Source: Brevibacillus antibioticus
GTDB lineage: Bacteria; Bacillota; Bacilli; Brevibacillales; Brevibacillaceae
Assembly: GCF_005217615.1 (NCBI RefSeq)
Contig: NZ_SZNK01000001.1
Location: 1,693,501 to 1,757,500, forward strand
Direction: 5' to 3'
Length of the DNA stretch: 64,000 nt
The notes under the pieces are model-generated. The model did not search any database and had not been told where the DNA came from. It saw nothing but the letters and a program-made list of their open reading frames with translations. The first letter of the stretch is position 1; every line of letters starts with the position of its first letter. The translations under genes were made by a program, and so were the position numbers. Of this stretch, positions 8,776 through 17,304 are shown in pieces.

Positions 8776-9342
8776 TTGTCACCGACATTGCGAATACATG
8801 AGATATGTAATCACAGCAGAGTAAATGGACCCGGGGTGAGAGCGGTCGTCTGGGTGCAAGGTTGCTCCATAGGGTGTAAAGGGTGCTTTAATCCAGAGAC
8901 GCATCCCGATCATCAAGTAGGCACATTGCTCGACCCGCAAAAACTCGGAAGAGACCTTGGTCACTTGAAGATTGACGGTATAACCGTTTCTGGTGGGGAA
9001 CCACTTGATCAAGCGGAACAACTGGTGGATATGGTTGAAGCATTTCGAAAAATTCATACCGGCACAGCACTTCTCTACTCAGGCTATACGGTAGAGAGTA
9101 TAGTAAAAAGCGATGTCAAAAGAAAAGCATTGCTCCAATTTGATGCGGCATTAGTCGGACCTTATCTTCATCAATCAGATGAGATTTGGCATGGGAAGAA
9201 GCTGCTTTTGCTCACAGGTCGTATCTCTCCTGATGAGTTAAAGCCACAGAGAAGAGTGGAACTCATAGCAAATACAGAATCCATTCATGTTACTGGATTT
9301 CCTACTGAACGTATGAAAAACAAGATACAAATTTTGCTGTAA
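8776..9342 (+). CDS. Short radical SAM 4Fe-4S activase-like protein (NrdG-like)
   Basis: The protein is about 188 aa from TTG 8776, with AGGAGGAAA (8760-8768) in place; an earlier ATG lies inside the previous gene. The radical SAM cluster motif CxxxCxxC is visible as VQGCSIGCKGCFNP, followed by the SAM-binding GG motif TVSGGEPLDQAEQ. Its size and architecture match the activase subgroup exemplified by NrdG and PflA, which make a glycyl radical in a partner protein using S-adenosylmethionine. No glycyl-radical enzyme is near, however: the class Ib RNR 6 kb upstream does not need one. In this cassette it more probably acts on, or with, the ATPase and DUF1257 proteins. The substrate is unknown. 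Confidence 0.85.
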   Translation: MSPTLRIHEICNHSRVNGPGVRAVVWVQGCSIGCKGCFNPETHPDHQVGTLLDPQKLGRDLGHLKIDGITVSGGEPLDQAEQLVDMVEAFRKIHTGTALLYSGYTVESIVKSDVKRKALLQFDAALVGPYLHQSDEIWHGKKLLLLTGRISPDELKPQRRVELIANTESIHVTGFPTERMKNKIQILL

Positions 9343-9359
9343 GATGGAGGACCACGAAT

Positions 9360-10970
9360 ATGCTACAGGATTTCATCGAAGAAGTAGGTTATTTAATACG
9401 CGCACGATACAGTATTCTCTATATTTTTACACAAGAAGAGGAGCGGGCGCTGGAGGTTTTTCAAAGCATTGGCGCGCAACTAAATAAACGTATTATCATT
9501 TGGACCGCGACAAAGGGCCTGATTTTGGACGGTGACGAGCTAGACGCTAAGAGTACTGATTTTCGGATAGCATTAGAGATGGCAGAAGATTTAGCGAAAG
9601 AACCGACACTTTTTGTTTGGTGTGATCTACATCCGTTTATTCGAGGCTCCAGTTCGCCCATATACATTAGGAAGTTTCGGGAATTTGCACAAAAAATAAG
9701 AATGGGCTTCCCCTCCAATTCGGTTATTATTTCTCCGAGTATAGAAATACCTATTGAGCTACAAAAGGAAATTACGATCTTGGATTTACCACTTCCTGAA
9801 CTGGAGGAGGTAAAACAGATTATCGTAAACTTCACGGATGCTTACAAGGGACGACCTGGAATTATGATTGACCAGACCCCAGAAGTGATAGAAGCTTTAG
9901 CTCGTGCGGCTGTAGGTCTTACTCGTAGTGAAATAGAAAATTGTTTAGCAAAAGCATTAGTAAAAAATAAAGGCATCTCTGATTCTGATGTTTCTACGAT
10001 TTTAGAGGAAAAGAAACAGATCATTCGGAAATCAGGAATACTGGAATACATTTCTACAGAGTCTCTTAATCTTGATCAAATTGGCGGATTAGATAATTTG
10101 AAGCGTTGGTTATTAAAGCGAAAGGCTTCGTATTCAACGGAAGCCAGAGAGTTCGGTATCCAGTGGCCAAAGGGTGTATTGCTGGTGGGAGTTCCTGGGT
10201 GTGGGAAAAGCTTGTGTGCAAAAAGTGTAGCTACTGCTTGGCAAATGCCTCTTCTTCGCTTGGATTTAGGACGAGTATTTGCGGGCATTGTAGGCTCATC
10301 TGAGGCAAACATTCGCTCTGCTCTTGCCATGTGCGAAGCCGTCTCCCCATCCATCGTATGGATAGACGAGATTGAAAAGGCTCTTTCTGGTATAGGAAGC
10401 GGAATGTCAGATGGAGGAGTCGCTACGAGAATCTTTGGAACATTGCTGACTTGGATGCAGGAGAAGAAAAGTCCAGTATTTGTTTTTGCTACAGCGAACA
10501 AAATCGAGCAGCTTCCGGCAGAGCTTCTGCGCAAAGGCAGGTTTGATGAAATCTTTTTTGTGGATTTGCCTACTCCAGAGGAACGAGCAGAAATTATAAA
10601 AATTCATCTGGATCGTCTGAAGCGACACAATACAGTGTTTGATATTCCGAAACTTGTAGAAGCATCAGGGGAAGCTTTCTGGGGCGAAGGAATCCGCTTG
10701 ACTGGTGCAGAGATAGAGTATTCCATACACGAGGGACTGATGGATGCTTTCTCCAAACGAGTTTCAGAAGGGGACCATGAACGAGACATCGTGACTGATG
10801 ATATCTTACAAGCCATGAGGAGGACAGTTCCTTTGGCCAAATCAAGGCGTTTAGAAGTGGAACAGCTTCGTACTTGGGCGAAGGAATACGCTATTCGCGC
10901 AAGCTTGTTAAACGAGGCATTACCCGGCTTTACTCGAGAGGAAGCAGTAGGTCGAAACATTGACTTTTAG
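9360..10970 (+). CDS. Ycf46-like AAA ATPase
   Basis: The 536-aa protein has an N-terminal region (about 1-230) beginning LQDFIEEVGYLIRARYSILY, characteristic of the plastid/cyanobacterial Ycf46 group, followed by one AAA module. Walker A is GVPGCGKS at residues 277-284, Walker B is IVWIDEIEKA with Asp336-Glu337, and a sensor/arginine-finger region reads LLRKGRFDEIFFVDLP. No zinc-protease motif follows, so it is not FtsH. GATGGAGG precedes ATG 9360. The gap to the radical SAM gene is 17 bases and to the next start 12 bases, so the genes are surely one operon. The family probably remodels or loads a partner protein; no target is established from sequence. Confidence 0.88.
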   Translation: MLQDFIEEVGYLIRARYSILYIFTQEEERALEVFQSIGAQLNKRIIIWTATKGLILDGDELDAKSTDFRIALEMAEDLAKEPTLFVWCDLHPFIRGSSSPIYIRKFREFAQKIRMGFPSNSVIISPSIEIPIELQKEITILDLPLPELEEVKQIIVNFTDAYKGRPGIMIDQTPEVIEALARAAVGLTRSEIENCLAKALVKNKGISDSDVSTILEEKKQIIRKSGILEYISTESLNLDQIGGLDNLKRWLLKRKASYSTEAREFGIQWPKGVLLVGVPGCGKSLCAKSVATAWQMPLLRLDLGRVFAGIVGSSEANIRSALAMCEAVSPSIVWIDEIEKALSGIGSGMSDGGVATRIFGTLLTWMQEKKSPVFVFATANKIEQLPAELLRKGRFDEIFFVDLPTPEERAEIIKIHLDRLKRHNTVFDIPKLVEASGEAFWGEGIRLTGAEIEYSIHEGLMDAFSKRVSEGDHERDIVTDDILQAMRRTVPLAKSRRLEVEQLRTWAKEYAIRASLLNEALPGFTREEAVGRNIDF

Positions 10971-10982
10971 GAGGTGTCAAAA

Positions 10983-11606
10983 GTGAGTCACTGTACTTCA
11001 TTTACGATGACTTTTCAGGATAAACGTACTCTTTTTCGGGCAATGCGTAGCCGAGGATTCCAACCGGAAAATCGGGTTTGGGTCGAATATCAGTCGCAAT
11101 TCAAAAAACGGCTAGATATTGGAGGCACCATCATCGGCAAACTCCTAACGGGTATAAAGGATGGGATTCATGTCTTCTTTGTGGAAAGTGAAGAGGGAAT
11201 GGTACCATATTTTGAATCAGATACTCTCTCACCGGAGGTATTGGAGAAACATGCCCAAGTACTTCTTATGAGCATCCGAGAGGGATATTTGCACTATTCT
11301 GTTGAAGCAGTAAAAGAATGGATTACGAATGCAGGAAGTACTGTTAGTGTCAGTGAAGAAAAAACAGGTTCAATCACGTCGTTTGTGTTAACAATTGGCT
11401 CGAATGAAAAGAAAGTCAGCATTTCAATGGATAGTCAAGGAAAAATTGAGGAGAAGGTTGAGGGTGTCCTCGGTCGTTCATGTGTAGAATTGACCGAGCT
11501 TATGGAACAAAAGCTTTGTGGCCAGAACCAAGCAGAACGGGTATGGACACACGAATACGATGCGATGGTTGAAGATCAGCAGATCCAAATTTTAAGACTT
11601 TCATAA
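10983..11606 (+). CDS. DUF1257-DUF2997 fusion protein (Ycf35-like)
   Basis: GTG 10983 gives an N-terminus MSHCTSFTMTFQDKRTLF that matches the MSHF-type start of DUF1257 (Ycf35), and AGGAGG (10969-10974) is spaced 8 bases upstream. Residues about 1-115 look like DUF1257. Residues about 130-180 (KKVSISMDSQGKIEEKVEG followed by a VLGRSCVELTELMEQ helix) look like DUF2997, a 60-residue unit that I remember as a separate gene next to DUF1257 in other bacteria. Finding both in one 207-aa chain supports a physical partnership. Biochemical function is unknown. The stop of the ATPase gene lies inside this gene's SD, so translation is probably coupled. Confidence 0.75.
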   Translation: MSHCTSFTMTFQDKRTLFRAMRSRGFQPENRVWVEYQSQFKKRLDIGGTIIGKLLTGIKDGIHVFFVESEEGMVPYFESDTLSPEVLEKHAQVLLMSIREGYLHYSVEAVKEWITNAGSTVSVSEEKTGSITSFVLTIGSNEKKVSISMDSQGKIEEKVEGVLGRSCVELTELMEQKLCGQNQAERVWTHEYDAMVEDQQIQILRLS

Positions 11607-11620
11607 GTGATGTAAACATA

Positions 11621-11905
11621 ATGCTTCCATGGAAATTTGATGACGAAATAAATGACCCCAGTGAAGAATCATTAGAACATATTGAGGTTACAGTAACATT
11701 TAGCAATGGCGAAAAGAGATGGTGTTCCATTTGTACGAAAAATGGACGGGGGGACTACATCGAGCGAAACATGCTTGGTAATGTTTTTTTGATTGAGAAT
11801 GAAATAATAGTAAGAAATTTCTCAAATGAAGTAGTAGATGATGCCCTACGAAGTTTAGACCAACAGAATCAGTTATTAAGTTCAACCAGGCCGTTATATG
11901 TATAA
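11621..11905 (+). CDS. Small hypothetical protein, last gene of cassette
   Basis: A 94-aa acidic protein that I do not recognise. It starts 14 bases after the DUF1257 fusion and has no clear SD, so it may depend on read-through translation. One compact beta-rich domain is suggested by LEHIEVTVTFSNGEKRWCSI followed by CTKNGRGDYIERNMLGNVFL. Two cysteines are spaced C-x2-C in RWCSICTK. The C-terminus is helical. The size and position at the end of the cassette would fit an accessory or inhibitor subunit. That is guesswork from context. Confidence 0.6.
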   Translation: MLPWKFDDEINDPSEESLEHIEVTVTFSNGEKRWCSICTKNGRGDYIERNMLGNVFLIENEIIVRNFSNEVVDDALRSLDQQNQLLSSTRPLYV

Positions 11906-12219
11906 TATGTGTCCTCCTTTTATTTTACTGTATTTTTAAAATTTAGGTCTTGATAATGCGTTTTTCCTTCAAGGGTTTATATACACTTGACATTCTCCAA
12001 GCCCTCCTCATAAAAGAACATGAAATTCTTCGTGTTTTTGTGGACCCGCCGCCACCTTGATTGCCTAAATCGGTTGGGTTTGAAACCATCAGGCCATTGC
12101 ACGTATTCGGCCATGAAAAAACCGCAGCTTCACGGTGTCAATCTTCGCTGTGAAGCTGCGGTTGTAGGGGGGAGTAAGTAGCTATCACAAAATCAAATGT
12201 ACCAACCCGATGAACTGGA
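11906..12219. other. Intergenic region with one weak minus-strand reading frame
   Basis: The only notable content besides the terminator at 12115-12163 is a 45-codon minus-strand frame (12114 to 11977, beginning MAEYVQWPDGFKPNRF, rich in Arg and Trp). It has no ribosome binding site, and its ATG abuts the terminator. It may be a remnant of an older gene or chance. Confidence 0.4.
12115..12163 (-). terminator. Intrinsic terminator of the MBL-fold gene
   Basis: A perfect 14-bp stem (AACCGCAGCTTCAC and its complement, 12120-12133 and 12150-12163) is followed on the minus strand by six T. It lies 56 bases past the stop of the minus-strand hydrolase. Confidence 0.88.
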
Positions 12220-13080
12220 TCATTGGTGTGTAGCTCCTACCATGAACCATTCGAGAGCTTCTGAAAATTCATGAGGAAGCTCTGACACCTGGAGGAAGGT
12301 ACACATCTCGCTTACGATCCGTTCTCTGTTTTGCCCGTATTGCTCTGTAAGCAGAGCTAGCTGCTCCCAATCACTGAGCTCCTTTTGAAAGGCAGCACGC
12401 TCTAACGGCCGGCCGTGCGATTCCACGAAAAGGATTGCTTCAGACTGGTACGCTTGCTTCAACACGCGCAGAAAACGGGAGGCTGTATAACTGCGCGGTC
12501 CGCCATAGACAGAGGGACCCAAGGCATCTCCTAGGAACAGCGTTTGATCCTCTTTTACGTACACATAGCACGAATCTTCCGAATGATCTCCTCCGACATG
12601 GTTCACCTGACATGTCACGCCACCAAGGTCGATCGTGATCGATTCATCGAATAGGATATTGGGCTCGACTATTCGGATCAAGTCACGGTTCATTCCGTAC
12701 TCTTTTCTGATGTTAGCCATCGTGCTGGCATTGATGATCCTCTCCTTACAGAGCTGTTCCATGACTTCATCCGACCATTCCAGTCCCATCAGCTTGCTTA
12801 ATGAATGTGCGGTTTTTGCCTGCGCGATGGTAGGTAGATCCCATGTTGACATTCCGAATGTATGATCCCAGTGCCAATGAGTCAGTATGAGGAGATCTGG
12901 AAGACGAACGCCTAGCTTTTGCAATTCCTGACGAAACAACGCGGCATGCGCAGGTGAATTTCCAGCATCAATCAAGAGGGTTTTTCTTGCCCCCGTAATG
13001 GCTGCTAGGATGGGGCGATCCGTGTCATGACTTGCATGCATAATCAAGATATGCTCGGTAATCTGTTCGATCGTGGACAT
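12220..13080 (-). CDS. Metallo-beta-lactamase-fold hydrolase
   Basis: The protein of about 286 aa has the metal-binding signature LTHWHWDHTFG (HxHxDH), further ligands in VNHVGGDHSED (His) and LFLGDALG (Asp), and a late His in VESHGRP, so both zinc sites look complete. ATG 13080 is preceded by AAAGGAG; an upstream extension to 13158 has no such signal. A glyoxalase-II or lactonase type activity is usual for stand-alone members of this fold, but the substrate cannot be read. There is no signal peptide. It is transcribed alone, between two terminators. Confidence 0.85.
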   Translation of the reverse strand: MSTIEQITEHILIMHASHDTDRPILAAITGARKTLLIDAGNSPAHAALFRQELQKLGVRLPDLLILTHWHWDHTFGMSTWDLPTIAQAKTAHSLSKLMGLEWSDEVMEQLCKERIINASTMANIRKEYGMNRDLIRIVEPNILFDESITIDLGGVTCQVNHVGGDHSEDSCYVYVKEDQTLFLGDALGPSVYGGPRSYTASRFLRVLKQAYQSEAILFVESHGRPLERAAFQKELSDWEQLALLTEQYGQNRERIVSEMCTFLQVSELPHEFSEALEWFMVGATHQ

Positions 13081-13560
13081 TGCCTTCTCTCCTTTCCAAA
13101 TACGCCAATGTAATTTTCTCTCTACAGAATGACGCAACAATATTTTCCATGTTATCACACAACACTTCCCCCTCGCACAAACAAAAAAACGCCCGTAATT
13201 ACCAGGCAGTCTAGGACATAATTACAGATCCCTGTCTGCTACCTCTTTCCTAAATGATTTTATTTTATCTGAGTATTTACAGTCAGAAACACAGTTTTGC
13301 TTTTTTATATTCGTCTTCGTCAACAGATTCAAAACAGACATTGTATTCTACTTAATACTCTGGATACTCACACATTCCAAGTATAAATTCCTTTTTGCAT
13401 CCTATTGAATGGTTGGTTCTAGTTCCTTGAACCAATCTTCTTTCATGTCAGATTCCTTCAATATGAGTGGAATGGCTGGAGCTGGTGTGAATTAGAGAGC
13501 ACAGGGAATGCGGCTGGATGCCAAATGAATGTCTCAGTACGGAACCATAAAGAGGAGCGA

Positions 13561-13592
13561 AGGGTCCTTCCAACTGTGGAGGTCCCTTTTCG
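13561..13592 (+). terminator. Terminator-like hairpin upstream of RpiR gene
   Basis: AAGGGtCCttCC pairs with GGaGGtCCCTT around a 6-base loop, followed by TTTTCG. It could end an untranslated transcript from upstream. Confidence 0.5.
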
Positions 13593-13635
13593 TTATCCAC
13601 CAAAATGAAGCAAAAACTACATTTTACAAGAAGTA

Positions 13636-13664
13636 TTGAAGTGTTTTCGTGCAAAGGATATACT
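13636..13664 (+). promoter_or_regulatory. Sigma-A promoter for RpiR operon
   Basis: The -35 TTGAAG (13636-13641) and -10 TATACT (13659-13664) are separated by exactly 17 bases, about 46 bases before the chosen start codon. Confidence 0.75.
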
Positions 13665-13709
13665 ATTCTAAAAATTAAAACAAATACGGATGATAAAGGA
13701 GCTTCAGGC

Positions 13710-14597
13710 ATGGCACAACTCGTAAAAGAACGGATTCGGAAGCAGTATGGAAAGCTGACAGCAAGCCAAAAAATCATCTGTAAGATCGCGATTGAAAAGC
13801 CCAGCTTACTTGCGATCCATACCGCCAAAAAAATCGCGGAGTTTACGAATACCAGTGAAGCGACCGTCATTCGCTTTTGTTACGCATTGGGTTACTCCGG
13901 ATACACAGAGCTTCAGGAGGAAATCAAAAAGTCTCTTTTGATAGGGGACCAAAGGAAGGGGCCGATCCAGAAATATCGAGACACCGAGGTTACGCTCGAT
14001 CTGAGCAATTACGCCCATCAAGTGATGGAAAGTGATATAGCGTATCTCCAGCAAAGCATGCAGCAAATTGACTACACATTGCTTCAAGAGGTGGTCAAAA
14101 GCATTGTGCAGGCTAACCGAATCGTAGTGGTAGGATTTCGCTGGTGCCATATTCCTGCAAAATGGTTGTTCTCAGCGTTGAATGCGATCAAAGGAAACAC
14201 ACATCTGTATACGGGAGCCGTTGATAACGCAGATTATTTTCTCATCGAACGGGATCAAGAATGGCTGGTCATCGCGATATCATTTCCTCGTCATCCTAGC
14301 GAGACAGTTGCCATGGTCCATTCAGCAAAAGAGCTGGGAGCGAAGATTTTGGCAATTACGGAAGGAGAGTTCTCCCCCATCAGCCAAGTCGCAGATCATC
14401 TTCTGAAAATCACCACACCCCAACCCGTTGCCACTAGCGGCATGCCCACATTATTCTCTATGCTGAATGTCTTGATCAAAGGCGTCATGCTCCACGACGC
14501 GGAAAATGTCCAGAAAAGATTGCAGCACTATGATGAAATTAGCTCGAAGCTATACTCGTTTGTCGGAGAGGATGAGGAAGACTTCTCGATCTTTTGA
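13710..14597 (+). CDS. MurR/RpiR-family transcription regulator
   Basis: The 295-aa protein has an N-terminal HTH (IAEFTNTSEATVIRFCYALGY, about residues 36-56), a linker, and a C-terminal SIS sugar-phosphate isomerase-type domain (about 125-265; VVVGFRWCHIPAKWLFSAL, then AISFPRHPSETVAMVHSAKE). ATG 13710 has AAAGGAG 9 bases upstream. SIS domains of this family bind phosphosugars or similar ligands and tune DNA binding. The gene is first in a run with a CapA-type protein, an MFS carrier and an acyl-CoA ligase, which it presumably controls. The ligand is not evident. Confidence 0.88.
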   Translation: MAQLVKERIRKQYGKLTASQKIICKIAIEKPSLLAIHTAKKIAEFTNTSEATVIRFCYALGYSGYTELQEEIKKSLLIGDQRKGPIQKYRDTEVTLDLSNYAHQVMESDIAYLQQSMQQIDYTLLQEVVKSIVQANRIVVVGFRWCHIPAKWLFSALNAIKGNTHLYTGAVDNADYFLIERDQEWLVIAISFPRHPSETVAMVHSAKELGAKILAITEGEFSPISQVADHLLKITTPQPVATSGMPTLFSMLNVLIKGVMLHDAENVQKRLQHYDEISSKLYSFVGEDEEDFSIF

Positions 14598-14637
14598 AAG
14601 CACAAAAAATGAGAAAAGGGAAAGGGGAATTCTGCCA

Positions 14638-15939
14638 ATGACCAAGCCGATTTGGTTTACTGCGACTGGTGACAGTTTTATTACACGCAATCTGCCATAT
14701 AGGGACCAAGCTTTTCAAGAGGTATCCAGCTTACTGCACCGCGCGGAGGTTCGCATTGCGAATCTGGAGACGACCGTACACGATAATGAAGGCTATCCTA
14801 GCGCACAAAGCGGAGGCACGTGGGCGATGTCACCACCTTCCGTTTTGCAAGTCATGAAAGATTACGGCTTTAACATGATTGGCTGGGCGAATAACCATAC
14901 GCTCGATTATTTGTATGGGGGACTAGAAGCAACGGAACGATATCTCAATGAGTATGGCTTCGTCCATGCTGGCGCAGGCAAAAATCTCGCTGAAGCGGGG
15001 GCGCCGCGTTATCTCGAATGCGAAGGGGCTAGGGTAGCCTTGATCGCTGCGACGTCGACTTTTCATCCATGGTGGGCAGCCGGAGATCAGCGTTCGGATA
15101 GTATCGGCAGACCAGGGATCAATCCGATGCGCTATGTCATGACACATCATATTACGGAAGAAAAGCTCGCTGATCTGCATGCCATTGCGGAGTCGACGGA
15201 TATTAACGCCTTCAGCAAACTTCTCATCGAGGAAGGCTTCATGAACGATCCGGGAAAGGAGATCTTTCTGTTCGGAAATGCACGTTTCATGGTAAGCGAC
15301 GAAGAGGGGACGACTACCCAACCGCATCCGCGCGATCTGAACAGAATCGTCAAAACGATTGAGGAGGCAAAAAGGCGGGCTGATTACGTCATCGTGAGTA
15401 TTCACGCTCACGAGATGAAGGGGGAAGAAAAAGAGGTTGCGGCCGATTTCTTGCCTGCTTTTGCAAAAGCTTGCATCGATGCAGGCGCTCACGCAGTGGT
15501 AGGACACGGCCCCCATTTATTGCGTGGTATTGAAATCTACAACAATCGGCCGATCTTTTACAGCTTGGGAGATTTTATTTTTCAGACAGAGGCTGTTACG
15601 AGTCAGCCCGCTGATTTCTACGAGCACTATGGCCTGGATCATACCCATAATGTAGCAGATGCGTTGGAAGCGATGAGTGCCAACTACACGCGCGGACTCT
15701 GTGTGCACAAAGAGGTGTGGGAGTCGGTTATTCCTTTATGGAAAATGCAAGATGGTGAACTGCTCGAACTGGAGCTACATCCGATTGAATTAGGGTTTGA
15801 TCTGCCTGTACATCGGATGGGGTGGCCGAAATTAAGCGGGGATACCTCAATCTTAGAGGGGCTCAAAACTTTGAGTGAACCATATGGCACAGTGATTGAG
15901 ATCACAGATGGAATTGGTCGCGTGAGGCTTTCAAAATAG
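14638..15939 (+). CDS. CapA-family metallophosphoesterase-like protein
   Basis: The 433-aa protein has the CapA/PgsA fold of calcineurin-like enzymes: FTATGDSFITRNL at the N-terminus, RIANLETTV, GWANNHTLDY, and near the end VVGHGPHLLRGIEIYNNRPI with YSLGDFIFQ. These carry the usual Asp, Asn and His metal ligands. ATG 14638 is used with AAAGGGGAA upstream. PgsA in Bacillus takes part in poly-gamma-glutamate export, but that protein is membrane-anchored. This one has no signal or membrane segment and no pgsBC partners, so it is probably a cytoplasmic hydrolase. It follows the RpiR regulator by 40 bases. Confidence 0.82.
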   Translation: MTKPIWFTATGDSFITRNLPYRDQAFQEVSSLLHRAEVRIANLETTVHDNEGYPSAQSGGTWAMSPPSVLQVMKDYGFNMIGWANNHTLDYLYGGLEATERYLNEYGFVHAGAGKNLAEAGAPRYLECEGARVALIAATSTFHPWWAAGDQRSDSIGRPGINPMRYVMTHHITEEKLADLHAIAESTDINAFSKLLIEEGFMNDPGKEIFLFGNARFMVSDEEGTTTQPHPRDLNRIVKTIEEAKRRADYVIVSIHAHEMKGEEKEVAADFLPAFAKACIDAGAHAVVGHGPHLLRGIEIYNNRPIFYSLGDFIFQTEAVTSQPADFYEHYGLDHTHNVADALEAMSANYTRGLCVHKEVWESVIPLWKMQDGELLELELHPIELGFDLPVHRMGWPKLSGDTSILEGLKTLSEPYGTVIEITDGIGRVRLSK

Positions 15940-15984
15940 CGGGAAACAGCGGTAGTCTATTTCCTACACAATGGAGTGATTCAC

Positions 15985-17244
15985 ATGATGGCCAGAATCA
16001 CAATGATTTTGTTATTTGTGCTATACATGATCAATTATGCGGATAAAACGATTGCGGGATATTCTGCCGTGCCCATTATGACTGAATTTTCATTGAACGA
16101 GAAGGATTGGGGACTTGTTGGAAGCAGTTTTTTCTGGTTTTTCTCCCTTGCCGGGATTATAGGCGCGGCGCTGTCGGATCGCATCGGGACGAAAAAAATG
16201 CTGGCAGTCATGGCACTGTCCTGGACAGTCATCCAACTCGGCGCTTATGCGATCGCGGGTTTGCCAATGCTTGTTGTAGCGCGGGTATTGCTTGGAATAG
16301 GCGAAGGGCCATTTTGGGCAACGGTTGTCAGCCATTTGAACAAATGGTTTCCTGAAGAAAAGCGTGGACTGGTTTATTCAACCGTGAACTTCGGTGCTTT
16401 TGTCGGTGCGGTGGCATCCGCACCGATGATTGTCGCGCTAATTGATAGCTATGGATGGCGATTTTCCTGGGCATTTATGGGCGCACTCAGTCTGATATGG
16501 CTCTTGGTCTGGCTGTGGATCGGAAAAGAAAAACCACTTGTCAGCGTCGCACCTGCAAAAGTCGAAGCTCCCACCTTATCAAAAGCGAAGTGGTCAGATA
16601 TATCCGGTATCTTGATATCATCCACGTTTTTATTCTGTTTTTTAATCTATTTCGCACAAATATGGGGGACCACCTTCGCATCCGTATGGGAGCCTGTCTA
16701 TCTCGTCAAGGTTTTCCAATTTACGAATCAGGAAATGGCCTATGCGATTGCTGGCACGGGACTTTTAGCTGGACTGATGACCATACTAATTTCATCGATT
16801 GGCGATCGTTTCTTTAAAAAGCACCGCAGCTATCGCAAATCATACGTTCTGGTTGGCGGTGTTTCGATTATTTTAGGGGGGGTGTGCTTTTACAGTGTTA
16901 CTCTCGTTCAATCTACCGTACTTGTCTTAATCCTCCTGTGCCTAGGAAAAGGGTTTGCTTTTTCTGTGGGTACAGCTGCCTCTGTCATCGTCAGTAGCTT
17001 GGTGCCGGAACGAACGGGACTTTTGGTAGGCGTGTTGTCCAGCCTGGTTACGTTGGCAGGGATCATTTCGCCGCTGGTCACGGGCTCTATCGTTCAATCA
17101 GCGGGAGATATTGGCACTGGTTTTGGCAACGCCATGATCGTCAACGGCTTGCTCTTTATCATTTGCGGCGTGCTTTTTCTGCTCTTTGTGAAGCGCAATG
17201 AACAAGTCAGTCAATCAGCACCGCCAATCTCCCATGTTTCCTAA
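15985..17244 (+). CDS. MFS transporter, anion:cation symporter-like
   Basis: The protein of about 419 aa has twelve predicted membrane segments. The first is followed by NYADKTIAGYSAVPI, and loop 2-3 carries SDRIGTKKM, a major facilitator motif A. The YADK-type segment resembles the ACS branch that takes up organic acids such as hexuronates and glucarate. GGAGTGA precedes ATG 15985; a second ATG follows directly. It lies 45 bases after the CapA-type gene. With the ligase downstream it may import the carboxylic acid that the ligase activates; that is an inference from order alone. Confidence 0.85.
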   Translation: MMARITMILLFVLYMINYADKTIAGYSAVPIMTEFSLNEKDWGLVGSSFFWFFSLAGIIGAALSDRIGTKKMLAVMALSWTVIQLGAYAIAGLPMLVVARVLLGIGEGPFWATVVSHLNKWFPEEKRGLVYSTVNFGAFVGAVASAPMIVALIDSYGWRFSWAFMGALSLIWLLVWLWIGKEKPLVSVAPAKVEAPTLSKAKWSDISGILISSTFLFCFLIYFAQIWGTTFASVWEPVYLVKVFQFTNQEMAYAIAGTGLLAGLMTILISSIGDRFFKKHRSYRKSYVLVGGVSIILGGVCFYSVTLVQSTVLVLILLCLGKGFAFSVGTAASVIVSSLVPERTGLLVGVLSSLVTLAGIISPLVTGSIVQSAGDIGTGFGNAMIVNGLLFIICGVLFLLFVKRNEQVSQSAPPISHVS

Positions 17245-17304
17245 AAGTAATACTTTATTGGCTTGGCTTCAGATGTTAAAATTTTCTGAAAAGGAGGTAG
17301 ATGT

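Larger units (their letters stand above)
13081..13709. other. Long intergenic leader upstream of the RpiR gene
   Basis: About 630 bases with no supported gene. It is AT-rich up to about 13420. Then comes a more structured, GC-richer stretch (about 13470-13595) that ends in a terminator-like hairpin at 13561-13590, and finally a good promoter at 13636-13664. The structured stretch does not match a T-box or other riboswitch consensus that I know. Confidence 0.5.

Noticed and set aside
9360-10970. FtsH-like metalloprotease
   Set aside because: No HEXXH motif follows the AAA module and there is no N-terminal membrane anchor; the N-terminus matches Ycf46.
13402-13446. Minus-strand 14-codon frame MKEDWFKELEPTIQ with AAGGA upstream
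   Set aside because: Too short, no conserved context, and it lies in an AT-rich gap where such frames arise by chance.
13470-13595. T-box leader upstream of the RpiR gene
   Set aside because: The AGGGTGG-ACCGCG element of T-boxes is missing and the downstream gene is not a tRNA-related gene.
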